Shown: piece by piece, positions 10,316 to 20,367 of the stretch
Layout: every line of letters starts with the position of its first letter
Position numbering within the stretch: the stretch's first letter is position 1
Assembly (NCBI RefSeq): GCF_932294415.1
Contig: NC_065538.1
Coordinates: 12,034,330 to 12,098,329 of the forward strand
Length of the DNA stretch: 64,000 bases
From: Quercus robur
Taxonomy: Eukaryota; Streptophyta; Magnoliopsida; Fagales; Fagaceae
Direction of reading: 5' to 3'
The notes under the pieces: model-generated
Databases searched by the model: none
Told to the model about the DNA's origin: nothing
The model's input: the letters and a program-made list of their open reading frames with translations, nothing else
Made by a program: the position numbers and the translations under genes

Positions 10316-11992
10316 CTATTTCCAACTGCAGCCGCTGCAAAGGAACTGTCCTTCTTTTTGCTTTCTGGAGTTAGAGGGAAGATGTGCTGCCATGCTTGCA
10401 TCTCTTCCAGATCGTACCAATCCCAAATCATGGTGGGGCTTGCTATTATTTGTGCCAACATGCTCGAAGATACCACCATGATTTTTCCCTTTCGAAAAAT
10501 TGCCCATTCTTGCTTGCTCCAGCCATCCATCCCTGCCATCACCCTTCCTACTACTCATTGAGCCTAAAGGTGAGGTTGCACCACCAAAACTTCTTACTCC
10601 AGAGACACAAGAATTCGACGGGCAAGACAAAGTCTCGTTCTTGGAGTTGGTCTCTGCACCGAAGGAAAAGACAAGGGCACTTCCAAAATCGTGAAAAGGG
10701 GGTTCTTGAGAGGACTGAAGCCTTTGTTTCGTGGAAAGTGGGTTTTGCTTTTTCTTATCTCTAACCGAGGGGGGGCTTAAAGACCCCCTGTGACCTACCT
10801 CCATCTTATCTTTGTCAGACCCATATCTAAAATTATAGGGTGGCTTATCACATGTTTTGTTAACATGCCTTGGTGAAGTCTCACCATGCCAAAAGTACCT
10901 TTTGCCTGGACCCACATCCACTCCCTGTTTGGTGTTTCGAAGCCCCTCAAACTTAGCTCCAACTTTCTTTCTCTTAACAAGCAACCAAGGGCCATATGCA
11001 TCCTTCCCATCACCTTTCAAATCAAAATCCACCTTTCCCGCCTCTTGTGAACCGTCACCATCCTCCCCACTAGTGTCAGCTTTATCGACAGTTGAGTCAG
11101 GCCTCTCCGCCTCCAAAGCTTGCTTCATATCCTTGATTGTAAATGGGCATCCTTCTCGTCAGTGCCCCACTCCACCACAAGAAAAACAAAGGGTGTTAAT
11201 ACCCTATTAGAGTACTTCCTGTACAACTTCTTCAAGCAAGATGCTCGTGATCAACGGTTTATCCAAGTTAACCTGGATACAAATTCTCGCAAACTGACCC
11301 CTAGCCTTCGACGCAGTATTAGAGTCCACCCTCAGAATCGGTCCAATGGCAGAGCCAATTTCTCTTAGAACCCCAGGATTGTAGTATTCAAAAGGTAGCT
11401 TTGGTAACCTGATCCATTCAGCCACTAAATTGCACACTACACTAGCAGGTTTGATGTTTGGTTCCCACGCTCTAATCGTCAAAAAGTGGCCTCTGATGAA
11501 CCATGGTCCTCCTTTGATGATGTTCTTAAAGTCCTCAACCAATCCGAACCTCATAAGGAAGAAATCCCGACCAAGGTTGATGCAGTTAAGCCGCCCCGTT
11601 GGCTTCCATAAGCTCATAACCTTCAAACGGAGAAAATGGAAACCCAACGTCCGACCATACACCTTCACAATCAGGGCGTGGTTCCATCTTGCTCTAATGG
11701 ACTTTCTCGTATCCAGGTCCAAGTTGACAGCCACCATACTGTTTACTAGCTCACCCATACTCACCAACAGGGTGGACATATCCATCTCGTGGCTATCAAG
11801 GTTGAAAGCCTGAGCAAAAGCGCCAGGCATCTCACCGACCAGCTTATCCCTGTAGGAAGGGGGAGAGCCGAACTCTGATGCTCCCTTTGCATCTTTTGCT
11901 TTCTTGGTGCTTCGTTGGAGCTCCGCCTCTTCTTCTGTGGACTTTTCGCCTTGAGAGAACTCACACTCCATGCTATTTTTCTCTGTGAACAA
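10316..11992 (-). pseudogene. L1-type LINE ORF1 (DUF4283 + CCHC), with in-frame stops
   Basis: One reading frame runs from 11992 to 10316. Its first 261 codons hold a DUF4283-like RNA-binding region (RARWNHALIVKVYGRTLGF, GGPWFIRGHFLTIRAW, EWIRLPKLPFEYYN). Three stops follow: TAA and TAG together near 11204-11209, and TGA near 11160. The third falls inside an otherwise clear zinc knuckle (CFSCGGVGH, then REGC). A basic, low-complexity C-terminal part continues to 10316. This arrangement is typical of ORF1 of plant L1 elements. ORF2 is missing, which is unusual for 5'-truncating LINEs and implies a deletion. Confidence 0.8.
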
Positions 11993-12364
11993 TGCTTCAT
12001 AAAACTACCCATGTTGAATACATATAAGCCTTTATATTTTACTCTTTAGATGCCTTCAGTAAGTAAAAGAAATAACAAAGTCTTATAACTCTACAACCAC
12101 GATAGACATACGGGTTAATTTTTAAGGGTTGAATTTGAATTTCCTGGGTTGGAGCTTAGCTTAAATCAGTTGATAGAATGTTTATGCCAAATAATGATCT
12201 AACACTTGTGTGGAAGTAAGATTTTATTTTATTATTTTTTTTTCTGGGAATGAATCAGTAAGGATTTTATTACCAAACCAACATATACGAGAGCAGTAGG
12301 CTAAAAACTATAAAGCCAGCACTGCTATACAAACAACAGAACAAAGCCACAACAAACTTATCCC
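11993..12364. other. AT-rich stretch with a possible LINE 3' end
   Basis: A T run at about 12232-12242 followed by CTGGGAATGAATCAGTAAGG resembles the minus-strand 3' tail of an L1 insertion. I found no target duplication. No gene seen. Confidence 0.35.
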
Positions 12365-12440
12365 ACCCAACATGAGCCACTAAAGGCAAGTAAATTCAAC
12401 TAACCCAACATGAGCCACTAAAGGCAAGTAAATTCAACTA
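12365..12440. repeat. 38-bp tandem duplication (two exact copies)
   Basis: The unit beginning ACCCAACATGAGCCACTAAA occurs at 12365-12402 and again at 12403-12440 without a visible difference, so the duplication is recent. Confidence 0.9.
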
Positions 12441-12812
12441 GCTAGAGCCTCTAGTCCAAACAGAAAACAATTAAGCCTAACTCAACAGAAACCAAATTCA
12501 AAGCCGAGTACAGAGCAAGGCCAGATTAATTCCCCAATTATAGCAGAGCACTTTATTTAATACTGAGTTAGAGCATTCACATCAATCTCCTTAAATTTTT
12601 AGCTAAACTAACCCAAAAAACTCTACTTTTACTATTAGCTACCCATGTTTTTTATGCACACACATCAAACTCAATACTCTATTTCTTACTTCATTTAAAT
12701 ATTTATTTATTCTCTCTCCTCTTAGCATCAGGCCTCCTAGTGATGATTTTTCAACAACAATACAACTCTTAGTTTTTACCTAGTAGACCCAAAAGGAGGC
12801 CACATTGCTTAT

Positions 12813-13125
12813 GACTGCAAAAATTCCACATCTTCAATACCAAGCAGTAATCAAAATAAAAACTAATATAAGTAGAATGTGATCAGAATTATAAGCTAAA
12901 CAATACATTTGCATTTGACCGGAAAAATGCCACATCTTCAATACCAAGCAGCAATCAAAATAAAAACTATTCTAAGTAGAATGTCATCAGAATTATAAGC
13001 TAGTCAATACATCTGCATTTGATTGGAAAAATACCACATCTTCAATACCAAGCAGTAATCAAATTAAAAACTATTCTAAGTAGAATGTGATCATAATTAT
13101 AAGCTAGCCAATATATTTGCATACC
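12813..13125. repeat. 104-bp tandem repeat, three copies
   Basis: The motif CCACATCTTCAATACCAAGC recurs at 12826, 12930 and 13034, a constant 104-bp spacing. The intervening sequence (AAAACTATTCTAAGTAGAATG, then ATAAGCTA) is conserved with a few substitutions. No coding potential. Confidence 0.9.
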
Positions 13126-14199
13126 TATCAGTCTACCCCGCTTTTATCCAAATTAAATAACTGTACTAAGCCTATAGCTTACATTAAAAGGGGAACCACA
13201 TAAGATCAACAAATATTTGCATAAGGCATCAAGTAATAACTTGTCAACTATAAACAGAGTACTTATCTTGCCAGCAGGGGCCATGAACATTTTACATTTA
13301 GTGGACAAAAACCATACCAAAAGGAACTTAAGAAACCAGAGAGGAACAAAAGCAACACAAAACACACAAATAAAGTTAAAGTTTCGTTCTTTAATAAATC
13401 AAACTCTTTCCCCAACTACCAAACAGACCCAAAAGATTATTGAAAATCTGAGAAGTGAGTAAAATGTAGAACAGAGTTCTGAACCTCAGCACGTTAGAAT
13501 AAATAGAGTACCATGAAAAAAAAAACAGCTATTCAGTTTAAAACCCAGAAACATGAACAAACACATTCAAACAGAAGTAAAATTGAGTAAAGAAAAATGA
13601 TGATTTTGAGCAACAAATTGCATCAGCTACTAAAACAGATAGAGCCAAAAAAATTGAACCCATCATCAAACAAACCCACACCTGCAGCACAACTAATCCC
13701 ACACGCTGCCAGCCACTCACCAGTACACGGCAGACACGCACACCCAACTGATATCATACCCATCATTAAGCAATTTTGGTGAAAAATTGAAGCACAAGTA
13801 AAGCAAATTTGGGGAAATTTCAAACCAACTTTACACTACCTGAAATGGGTTTCGATTGGCAACGTATAAAACCCCATTTCCCTGTGCCGCCAAGGCCAAT
13901 TAACAGTGAGCTCCTTTACAAAAATGGTGCAAAGTCGAAGAGAGAGGACAGAGAGCATGGTCGAGAGAGAGAGAGTGATGCAAACTGATTTTGGGTGTGT
14001 TTCTGCATGAACAATGATTTTCTATTGTTTGGAATGAACAGTTCCCTCGCTAGAGCTGGCAAGGTACTGTTCATCTGCCAAGTTTGAAGGTCAAACTGGT
14101 GAGGCAGATGCAAACTGATTTTGGGTGTGTTTGGCCATTTATTTGCTGAAATGTTAAAGTAGCGACTAATGCAAAGGCTCTTACAGCTGCACCTTTTAC
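13126..14199. other. no confident gene; small tandem duplication at 13977-14132
   Basis: The 26-bp sequence starting GATGCAAACTGATTTTGGGT occurs at 13977-14002 and again at 14107-14132, a 130-bp period. The second copy runs into TTTGGCCATTT, similar to Tourist-type ends. The rest is AT-rich with CT/GA runs near 13940-13975 and no supported frame. Confidence 0.6.
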
Positions 14200-15030
14200 T
14201 CTCCGTTCTTCCTTTAAGATCTTTTTGATGATGCTAATAATCTGCTCCAGTATAGGTTATCCCTGCATGTATAATAGCATTCCCTTACCGCCATATTTGG
14301 TGGACAGTAGCCCACCAAGCTAGCTTACACAAGGTGGCTCTAAATCCCTTTCCTTTTAATTGGGTAGCACCCCATTTCTCTAAGTCCTGCCAACTCGTTA
14401 GCATCTGTCACTAGACAAAGCCCCATGATATTATCCCATAATCTCTTAGTAAAGGGGCATTGAAAAAAGAAGAGGTCTCTATCTTCAATACTGGACCTGC
14501 AGAAATGCAGGTAGTGTTCACAGCAAGACCCCATTGTATCAACCTGTCCGTAGTTGGGAGCTTATTAAGGATAACCATCCAACCAACAAAAGAGTACCTA
14601 GGGATAGCTAGATTAAACCACACCACGAACCACCACTCTTCCTTATTAGCTTTAGTTCTAATTTCATTCCAGGTTTTAGCACAATCAAACTTGTGAGATA
14701 CAGACCATAAAGCCTAGTCTTCCTCTTTCAAATCTATCAAAGGAAGCTTGCTCTGGATATTTATAAGATGATCTGATCTGGCAGGCCTCCATGTCCAGAA
14801 TTTGTTGCGTAGGATTGATGCAACTTTAGCTTCACATCCATATTTCTGTCGTAAGATACCATCAGGATGCCATGCATCATGCCAAAGAAATATCCTGCTG
14901 CCATCTCCTACTTTTTAACTCAAAAATTTTCTTGCCTCTTCCCTGAGTTTAAGAATAGATCTCCAACTCCTAGAACTGTCTTGTGGAATTTTTATAGTCC
15001 AAAAGCACCTTCTTTTCAAGAAAAATTGTC
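14200..15030 (-). pseudogene. L1-type LINE ORF2, C-terminal (zf-RVT) fragment
   Basis: In shifting frames the minus strand encodes the zinc-binding region that follows reverse transcriptase in plant L1 ORF2: WHDAWHPDGI near 14870, WMVILNKLPTTDRL near 14560, then C-x-x-C-like residues and LFFFQCPFTKRLW near 14450. A remnant of the terminal helix (YGGKGMLLYMQG, EQIIS) follows to about 14230. Stops and frameshifts interrupt it. The polymerase and endonuclease parts are absent. Confidence 0.75.
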
Positions 15031-15310
15031 TTCAATTCATAAATTTCTATGCCACCTCCAAATTTAGACTTCAATTGCCAAACTCACCTTCTTTTAGATC
15101 CCGTCAATCAACTCACAATGGTTCTAAATACGAATATACACAATTCAATTTCCTGCACTAAATAAAGCACCAAGATCTCTTCCCTTTGGAAAACTCAACC
15201 TTATCTTGCACTAAACGAAAAACCCACCACCAATTAACAATTATGCAGATGGAACATCAATTCAAGTTCAAATTGAACCCACTTTTATAGTCTAAACATC
15301 AAATCTATGA
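15031..15310. other. no gene recognised
   Basis: AT-rich spacer between the L1 ORF2 tail and the RTE LINE 3' end. Confidence 0.5.
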
Positions 15311-15449
15311 CACAAAATAATGACGACGACAACAAACAAAGCCTTAGTCCCAAAATTTTGGGTTCGGCTTAGATACTCAATAGGATTAGTTAGGGTTGGC
15401 CATATCTATTCTTTTCCTTCATTCTACTCTATCTAAAGCCATATTCTTT

Positions 15450-15543
15450 TTTTTTTTTTTTTTAAATAAGTAAGAAGAATATATTATTGAAAAATGAATA
15501 GCAAGAAAAATACAAAAAGTTCACGTTAGCGAACAAAGAGTTG
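15450..15543 (-). mobile_element. 5'-truncated LINE insertion with 14-bp target duplication
   Basis: AAGCCATATTCTTT occurs at 15436-15449 and 15544-15557. Between them lie a T run (the A tail of a minus-strand insertion) and about 75 bp ending in a GTTCACGTTAGCGAACAAAG motif. It is nested in the RTE pseudogene. Confidence 0.8.
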
Positions 15544-15568
15544 AAGCCATATTCTTTGTTACTTCCTT

Positions 15569-15626
15569 AATTGACATGTCATTTTTTTCTCAAAAAAAAA
15601 AAAAAAAAAAATTGACATGTCATTTT
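15569..15626. repeat. tail-only retroposition scar (17-bp target duplication)
   Basis: AATTGACATGTCATTTT at 15569-15585 and 15610-15626 flanks only about 24 bases, TTTCTC plus an A tract. A retroposed 3' end with almost no body explains this best. Confidence 0.7.
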
Positions 15627-15752
15627 CTATTACTTCTGCTAATGTGATTTTAAGTCTTCCTCTACCTTTATTGGTTCCCTCAATTTGGATCAACTCACTC
15701 TTTCTTATTTATGCATTAGTTGCTCTCCTTTGAACATGACTGAACCATCTTA

Positions 15753-16064
15753 ACGTCCCGTTTGTTTTGTTGGAAAATCTTGTTTAAAGATGTATTTGGT
15801 AGCATAAAAAAAGATGAGTTAAAGGAAAACTATCTTTGGTCAATATAAAAAGTATGACTTATTTTTAGATATTGTTTTCCATTAATTTTTTTTTGGAAAA
15901 TAACTCTATCTCACAGCAAGCTAAATAAGGGAAGTTAGGAGATTGTTTTTTAACTCATTTAAAGTTGCTACCAAACATTAGAAAACGAGATAGTTTTATA
16001 GAAAATGATTATTGGAAAATGACTTATTTTCTAGAAAACATCACTGTTGAAACAAACAGAGCGT
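15753..16064. mobile_element. MITE of about 310 bp in the RTE pseudogene
   Basis: Left end ACGTCCCGTTTGTTT and right end (reverse-complemented) ACGCTCTGTTTGTTT form a 15-bp inverted repeat with a few mismatches; both ends continue into GGAAAA/AAAATGACTTATTTT-type sequence. It separates REGH from LRWFSHV of the RTE protein, so the host sequence joins up when it is removed. The target duplication is unclear (TTA-like), so the superfamily is not assigned. Confidence 0.65.
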
Positions 16065-16930
16065 AGTGACCTTCCCTCATCTTTTCATCAATAGGGGCTA
16101 CCCCTATTTTTAAGCGAATTTCCACATTTCAAATTCTATTTTCGAAGTGTATTTCCACTTGTCCATCTAAAATTTCTCATTTCAGCTACTTATTTTTATG
16201 AATATGTTGCTTCTTAATAGCTCAACATTTGGTACCAAAGAGCATAGTTGGTCATAAAGTAGTCTTATAAAATTTTCCCTATAACTTAATAGGCATTCTA
16301 TGATCGCAATTGCACAACACTCCTGATGTGCTTCTCCACTTCATCCACCCTGATTTTATCCTATAATTCACATCCTCTTCAATCTCCCCATACTTATGAC
16401 TTATTGATCCAAAATATTGAAATTTGTAACTCTTTGACATCTCTTGACCATCAAGTCTTACCACCTCTTTGTTTTTGCTTATAATTCCACTAAATTTACT
16501 ATCTATGTACTCTGTTTTAGTCCCACTTAATCAAAAACCTTCAAATTCTAATCACCGAATTTCTAACTTGGCATTAACTCCACTTCTAGTTTCTTCCACT
16601 AAAACTATATCATTTGCAAAAGGCAAATACCAAGCTCTAGGATTGATTTAGTGAGCTCATCCATCACTAGTGCAAAGAGATATGGATTGAGTGCTAATCC
16701 TTAATGCAAACCTATAGTGATAGCAAACCCACTTGTGATTCCTCCACTTGTTCTCAAACTAGCTACAGATCCATTTTAAATATCCTTAATCAACTAAATA
16801 TACTTAAGAGGAACTCATTTCTTTGCCAAAACCCACCACATAAACTCTCTATGGACCCTATCATATGTTTTCTCTATACCAATGAAATCCACATGAAGAT
16901 CTCTACAGTCCTCTCTATGTTTTTCCATTA

Positions 16931-17640
16931 GACATCTAAGTAAGAAAATATGACACTAAACAACAAACAGATTCAATTCCCTACCCTAATGTCTGGTTGC
17001 TAACCTGGAAGCACAAGATAAATTATCAAAAAGTTACATATTTGTTCATTTCATTCAAATTAATATACAATTACGAGTCTTTAAGAGAAATAAAAAAATA
17101 AATAGGTAAACACGTCAAGATAACCCACACATCGGCATACAAGTTTCTCTTCAATGGAGATGCTCTACAGTAAACTCTCCCTAAGGCTAATAATATTTGT
17201 TTACCTGTCAAATATTTTTACATTTTTTTATTATTATTAATTTTGTTATATAAGTATTTTAAGTTAGGACCGGGCTTAAAAAGCATTTCTAGTTTTGGTG
17301 ATGCAAAGCTTTATCAGAAGTTTTTCTACTTTCTATTTTCCAAAACATATATGATAAAGTTCATGAATTCATCTTGCTTACTTCAGACCAAATAATATAT
17401 TTATGGATAGTGTTTGCTTTGTTTCACTACTAAAACAATTAAGAAAGTTATGCCTCATGCCTGTGATATCTATTGTTGAATGTAAAACTAGTACAAGTGA
17501 TAAGTGATAACCAATACCGACACTTATATTCACACCTAATAAAAATTCACAAAATCACCACAAGACTTGATTATGGAAAAACTGATGATTGATATAGCAA
17601 ACATGTAACAGTAATCAAACAAATCGGCAATAAATGCATT
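16931..17640. other. intergenic AT-rich spacer
   Basis: No coding frame, RNA gene or clear repeat seen between the RTE pseudogene and the 3' end of the F-box gene. Confidence 0.5.
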
Positions 17641-17646
17641 TTTATT
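17641..17646 (-). terminator. poly(A) signal of the F-box gene
   Basis: AATAAA on the minus strand, about 230 bases beyond the stop codon of the F-box gene. This is a plausible distance for a plant 3'UTR. Confidence 0.5.
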
Positions 17647-17873
17647 GCTAGCTAGGTAGGTAAACGTTTTGAAGCAATTCAACCCCCCTGACATATCCCC
17701 ACACTGGAGATGGAAGCCCTAGTTTACTCCAAACACAACTGGAAATTACAATAGCATAATTAAGAAAATCAAACAACACAAATACATAGCAGGGACGCTG
17801 CATGGAACAGCATGCAGCGAAATTTTTCACACCAAGCTGGCATCAAGACACAAGATAGCAAGCAGCAGAATCA

Positions 17874-19244
17874 TTAGGTGGCCTTCTCCGTCTGAAAGGG
17901 AATGGGAGTTGGCCAACAAGGGAGCACAAAGGTGAAGACATTGCAGCCATGGTAAAAGTAGTCAGCAGTCGGAATATCACAGACCACTTCCAGTGTTTTT
18001 CTCCTCAAGTTGCATGATACCACCTTAAATTTAATCATCAAATACACAATTTCTCCATCATTTGGATGATAGGCTAAGACTGCCACAGTTGGATATTTCT
18101 TGCTTAGGTATTCTGTGAGCCAAGGAGATTTTTCTGAAACCATTTTGTCAAAATACAGCTCATGCTCTAAGTTCCATTTGCCTCCTTCATCATAGTCCTT
18201 GAGCTCCCAAACACGTAAACAAGGATCAGCAAAAGCAACCTCATAAGGGTAACCTGAAATCTGGCATATCCTCAAGGTACCATGACACACTCCGAGACGC
18301 TCAATTCCATGGGATGGGTTCAATTCTACGGGCTTCTCAAAGAATTGGCAGCATTTACTGGTGTTTGGATCAAACCCAACAAGGCAATCAGTGCTACTCC
18401 ACCAGAAAAGCAAACCGTTATAGGGAACACCGGGGAAGGCAAAGACATCCAACCGAAATCCTTGCGGGCACAACCCCACAGACTGAGTCCATTTACCTGT
18501 GTCGGATGAGAATATCTCTACACCGAATTCTGCTGACTCACCCTTAAATTCAGGAATGCGCATCACCCTATAACTAAGTTGCTTATGAAGAGCAGTGTCA
18601 TACCAACATATGAACCCAACCCGAGCCCTTGCAAGTTGAGGCATGGGAGGCAGGGCAGTCCATTGCCTACTAATTGGATTTATCACATAGTATTCGCTCA
18701 TAGGACCAGACCCCGCATCATTGCCAACCATGTTTGCGCAGCATAATAGCAAGTCATTACACGAAGCTTGAACAGTGACCTCAATATTATCATGCTGATA
18801 TATTGGTGGTATATAAGTCAGAGATTTAAATTCCGGTTCCTCCGATGTCACGAGAAGGTGTCTCTTCTTTATCTGCTTATCAACGTAGTGGAGGAGCAAG
18901 GCAAAGGGACGACCCATAACTGAAGATGCATGGAGCCTAACAAAGTTGTTGGCAAAAGAGGGATCAGAGATAAGATTGCACCATTGCCTTGCCACAGACT
19001 TGCATCGCATCGCGGATTTCAGATCCAGCCGATACAGGATTTCCAACAGTAGGGAAATTGGGAGGTCCTCTATTTTCGTCAATTGCTTCTCAAAGTTGGC
19101 ATTCCAACCATCAACCTGATTTTTCATTCCAACTCCCAAATTCCGACTTACCATCCAATTTTCTGATGATTGGGTCGGATTTTCTTTTCTTCTTTTGCGA
19201 TGTGGAACCAAAGAAAGGTTTTTTCTTGACTTCAAGAGAGACAT
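17874..19244 (-). CDS. F-box protein with F-box-associated domain (456 aa)
   Basis: This looks like an intact single-exon host gene. Residues about 57-102 form an F-box (IEDLPISLLLEILYRLDLKS, then CKSVARQWCNLISDPSF), which in this family binds a SKP1/ASK adaptor so that the protein acts as the substrate receptor of an SCF ubiquitin ligase. The remaining 350 residues resemble the F-box-associated repeat region (VINPISRQWTALPPMP, then FSSDTGKWTQS and LVGFDPNTSKCCQFF), which would bind the substrate. The N-terminal 50 residues are basic; MVSRN (31) and MKNQ (40) are alternative starts. I chose the first Met because a TATA box lies about 80 bases upstream and the frame is open throughout. The substrate cannot be inferred. 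This is the only clearly functional cellular gene in the window. Confidence 0.92.
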   Translation of the reverse strand: MSLLKSRKNLSLVPHRKRRKENPTQSSENWMVSRNLGVGMKNQVDGWNANFEKQLTKIEDLPISLLLEILYRLDLKSAMRCKSVARQWCNLISDPSFANNFVRLHASSVMGRPFALLLHYVDKQIKKRHLLVTSEEPEFKSLTYIPPIYQHDNIEVTVQASCNDLLLCCANMVGNDAGSGPMSEYYVINPISRQWTALPPMPQLARARVGFICWYDTALHKQLSYRVMRIPEFKGESAEFGVEIFSSDTGKWTQSVGLCPQGFRLDVFAFPGVPYNGLLFWWSSTDCLVGFDPNTSKCCQFFEKPVELNPSHGIERLGVCHGTLRICQISGYPYEVAFADPCLRVWELKDYDEGGKWNLEHELYFDKMVSEKSPWLTEYLSKKYPTVAVLAYHPNDGEIVYLMIKFKVVSCNLRRKTLEVVCDIPTADYFYHGCNVFTFVLPCWPTPIPFQTEKAT

Positions 19245-19320
19245 GTCAACAGCAAAAGCAGGAGCAGAGAACAGACGAACGTGTATGAGTATCTACCTGC
19301 CTCTAGGGATTTGCTTTCAA

Positions 19321-19327
19321 ATTTATA
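19321..19327 (-). promoter_or_regulatory. TATA box of the F-box gene
   Basis: TATAAAT on the minus strand, 77 bases before the start codon. Transcription would begin near 19290, giving a 5'UTR of about 45 bases. Confidence 0.6.
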
Positions 19328-19647
19328 GACTGCCTTTCATGTCCGAGTCCTTGTAGATTTCTAATTGACGTGGGCGAAATCCAAACCGTTTGTTTTTTAA
19401 TTTCACAAGATCGAGTTATTCAGTTTTTGTGTGGGCGGTGTAAACAATATCGGAACATCCAATCTATTTTATGTATACTAAGTTACCAATACAGCAATAC
19501 GCCTTAGCTTGATTTCGACCTTCAAATTATTTTCTTTTCTTTTCTTTTCTTTTTTTCTACGAACAATTAACACAATTTTGTGATAAACTAACTTTTAGAT
19601 TCTATTTGTGATTTTTAAAAGTATTATGAAAAACTGAGCATATTCAG
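19328..19647. other. upstream region of the F-box gene
   Basis: AT-rich, with a TTTTCTTTTC run at about 19528-19555. No other gene seen. Distal promoter elements may be here but none can be named. Confidence 0.4.
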
Positions 19648-20141
19648 TTAGGATCCTACGTAGGATCGTAGGAGGTAGGTGGAATTGTAGATCGTAAGAT
19701 CGGATCGTGGATCGTAGGATCTTATATTATTTAAGAAAAAAACAAAAAAAAATACACATTGGTATGTTAAATAATCACATAAATTATACATTCATTGATA
19801 TAATTACCATACATTACTACATCCATTTATAAGCATCATTTAAAGTGACCAAAAATCTCAAAATGTGACACTCTATTGGGATATTTTTTATTTGAGTCCA
19901 ATTGACACACTCTCTACATTAGAGTAGAAAAACTTGGTTTATTGGGATTTTATTTTTCATTTGGGTCTAATTGAGCCTTCTATCAAGTTAAAGAAAATTA
20001 CAAGAAACCAAGGTTGTTTGGGATTGTCAGAATCGTACGATCTTACCGATCCTGAACATTCTTGAAAGATCCGAATCGTTTTGGGCAGGTGGAATCATAA
20101 AATTGTAGGATCGTAGGATTCAGATCAGGATTTTGACAACC
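19648..20141. repeat. GATC/ATCG-rich repeat, probable DNA-transposon ends
   Basis: Blocks at 19650-19725 and 20025-20125 are built from GGATCGTAGGATC-like words and share GGTGGAAT...TTGTAGGATCG in the same orientation. The right edge reads GACAACCATG, resembling the TGGTTGTCAAAATC termini of plant DNA transposons. No matching left terminus or target duplication found, so this may be a truncated copy. Confidence 0.45.
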
Positions 20142-20143
20142 AT

Positions 20144-20232
20144 GCTACACAAAGACAAATTCACCTTTGTTTGAATCTTATATTCAGTTTTTTGGGCTTT
20201 TGGGCATTATTACATACAATGGAACCCCTTCT
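20144..20232 (+). repeat. 89-bp direct repeat, copy 1 (copy 2 at 21709-21796)
   Basis: The stretch from ACACAAAGACAAATTCAC to ATGGAACCCCTT is repeated 1565 bp downstream with about four differences. Copy 2 is the interior of the long-inverted-repeat element at 21433-22331. Copy 1 is followed by AAATAGATGAAGGACACGTG (20308-20327), the outer end of the same element, but in a different order. Part of that element was therefore duplicated or rearranged. Confidence 0.8.
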
Positions 20233-20367
20233 CCGAATTATGAAAGAAGTGTGAGTCAACAGCTGTGGGCATATTTTAACAGGTGAGTGCATATCATTTC
20301 TCTTTTCAAATAGATGAAGGACACGTGTAAGTGAAATAGGTGTGTACATATAACTAGGTGTTTCCCT

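Larger units (their letters stand above)
15311..16930 (-). pseudogene. RTE-type LINE reverse transcriptase (decayed, 3' half)
   Basis: The minus strand carries late reverse-transcriptase and C-terminal motifs of plant RTE LINEs: a degraded catalytic region near 16620, VRLDGQE then FQYFGSISHKYGEIEEDVNY (16464-16340), GWMKWRS, VAPIDEKMRE near 16090, and LRWFSHVQRRATNA then RKSELIQIEG (15750-15650). The 3' end near 15311-15345 has the GTC/GTT triplets and CCCAAAATTTTGGG typical of the clade. Stops, a MITE, a LINE stub and a tail-only insertion interrupt it. Confidence 0.8.

Noticed and set aside
12571-12615. GAGCATTCACATCAATCTCC resembling the end of the PIF/Harbinger-like element, preceded by TTA
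   Set aside because: No matching inverted end was found downstream, so an element cannot be defined.
13153-13823. Several short overlapping frames on both strands
   Set aside because: Short, overlapping on both strands and without family features.
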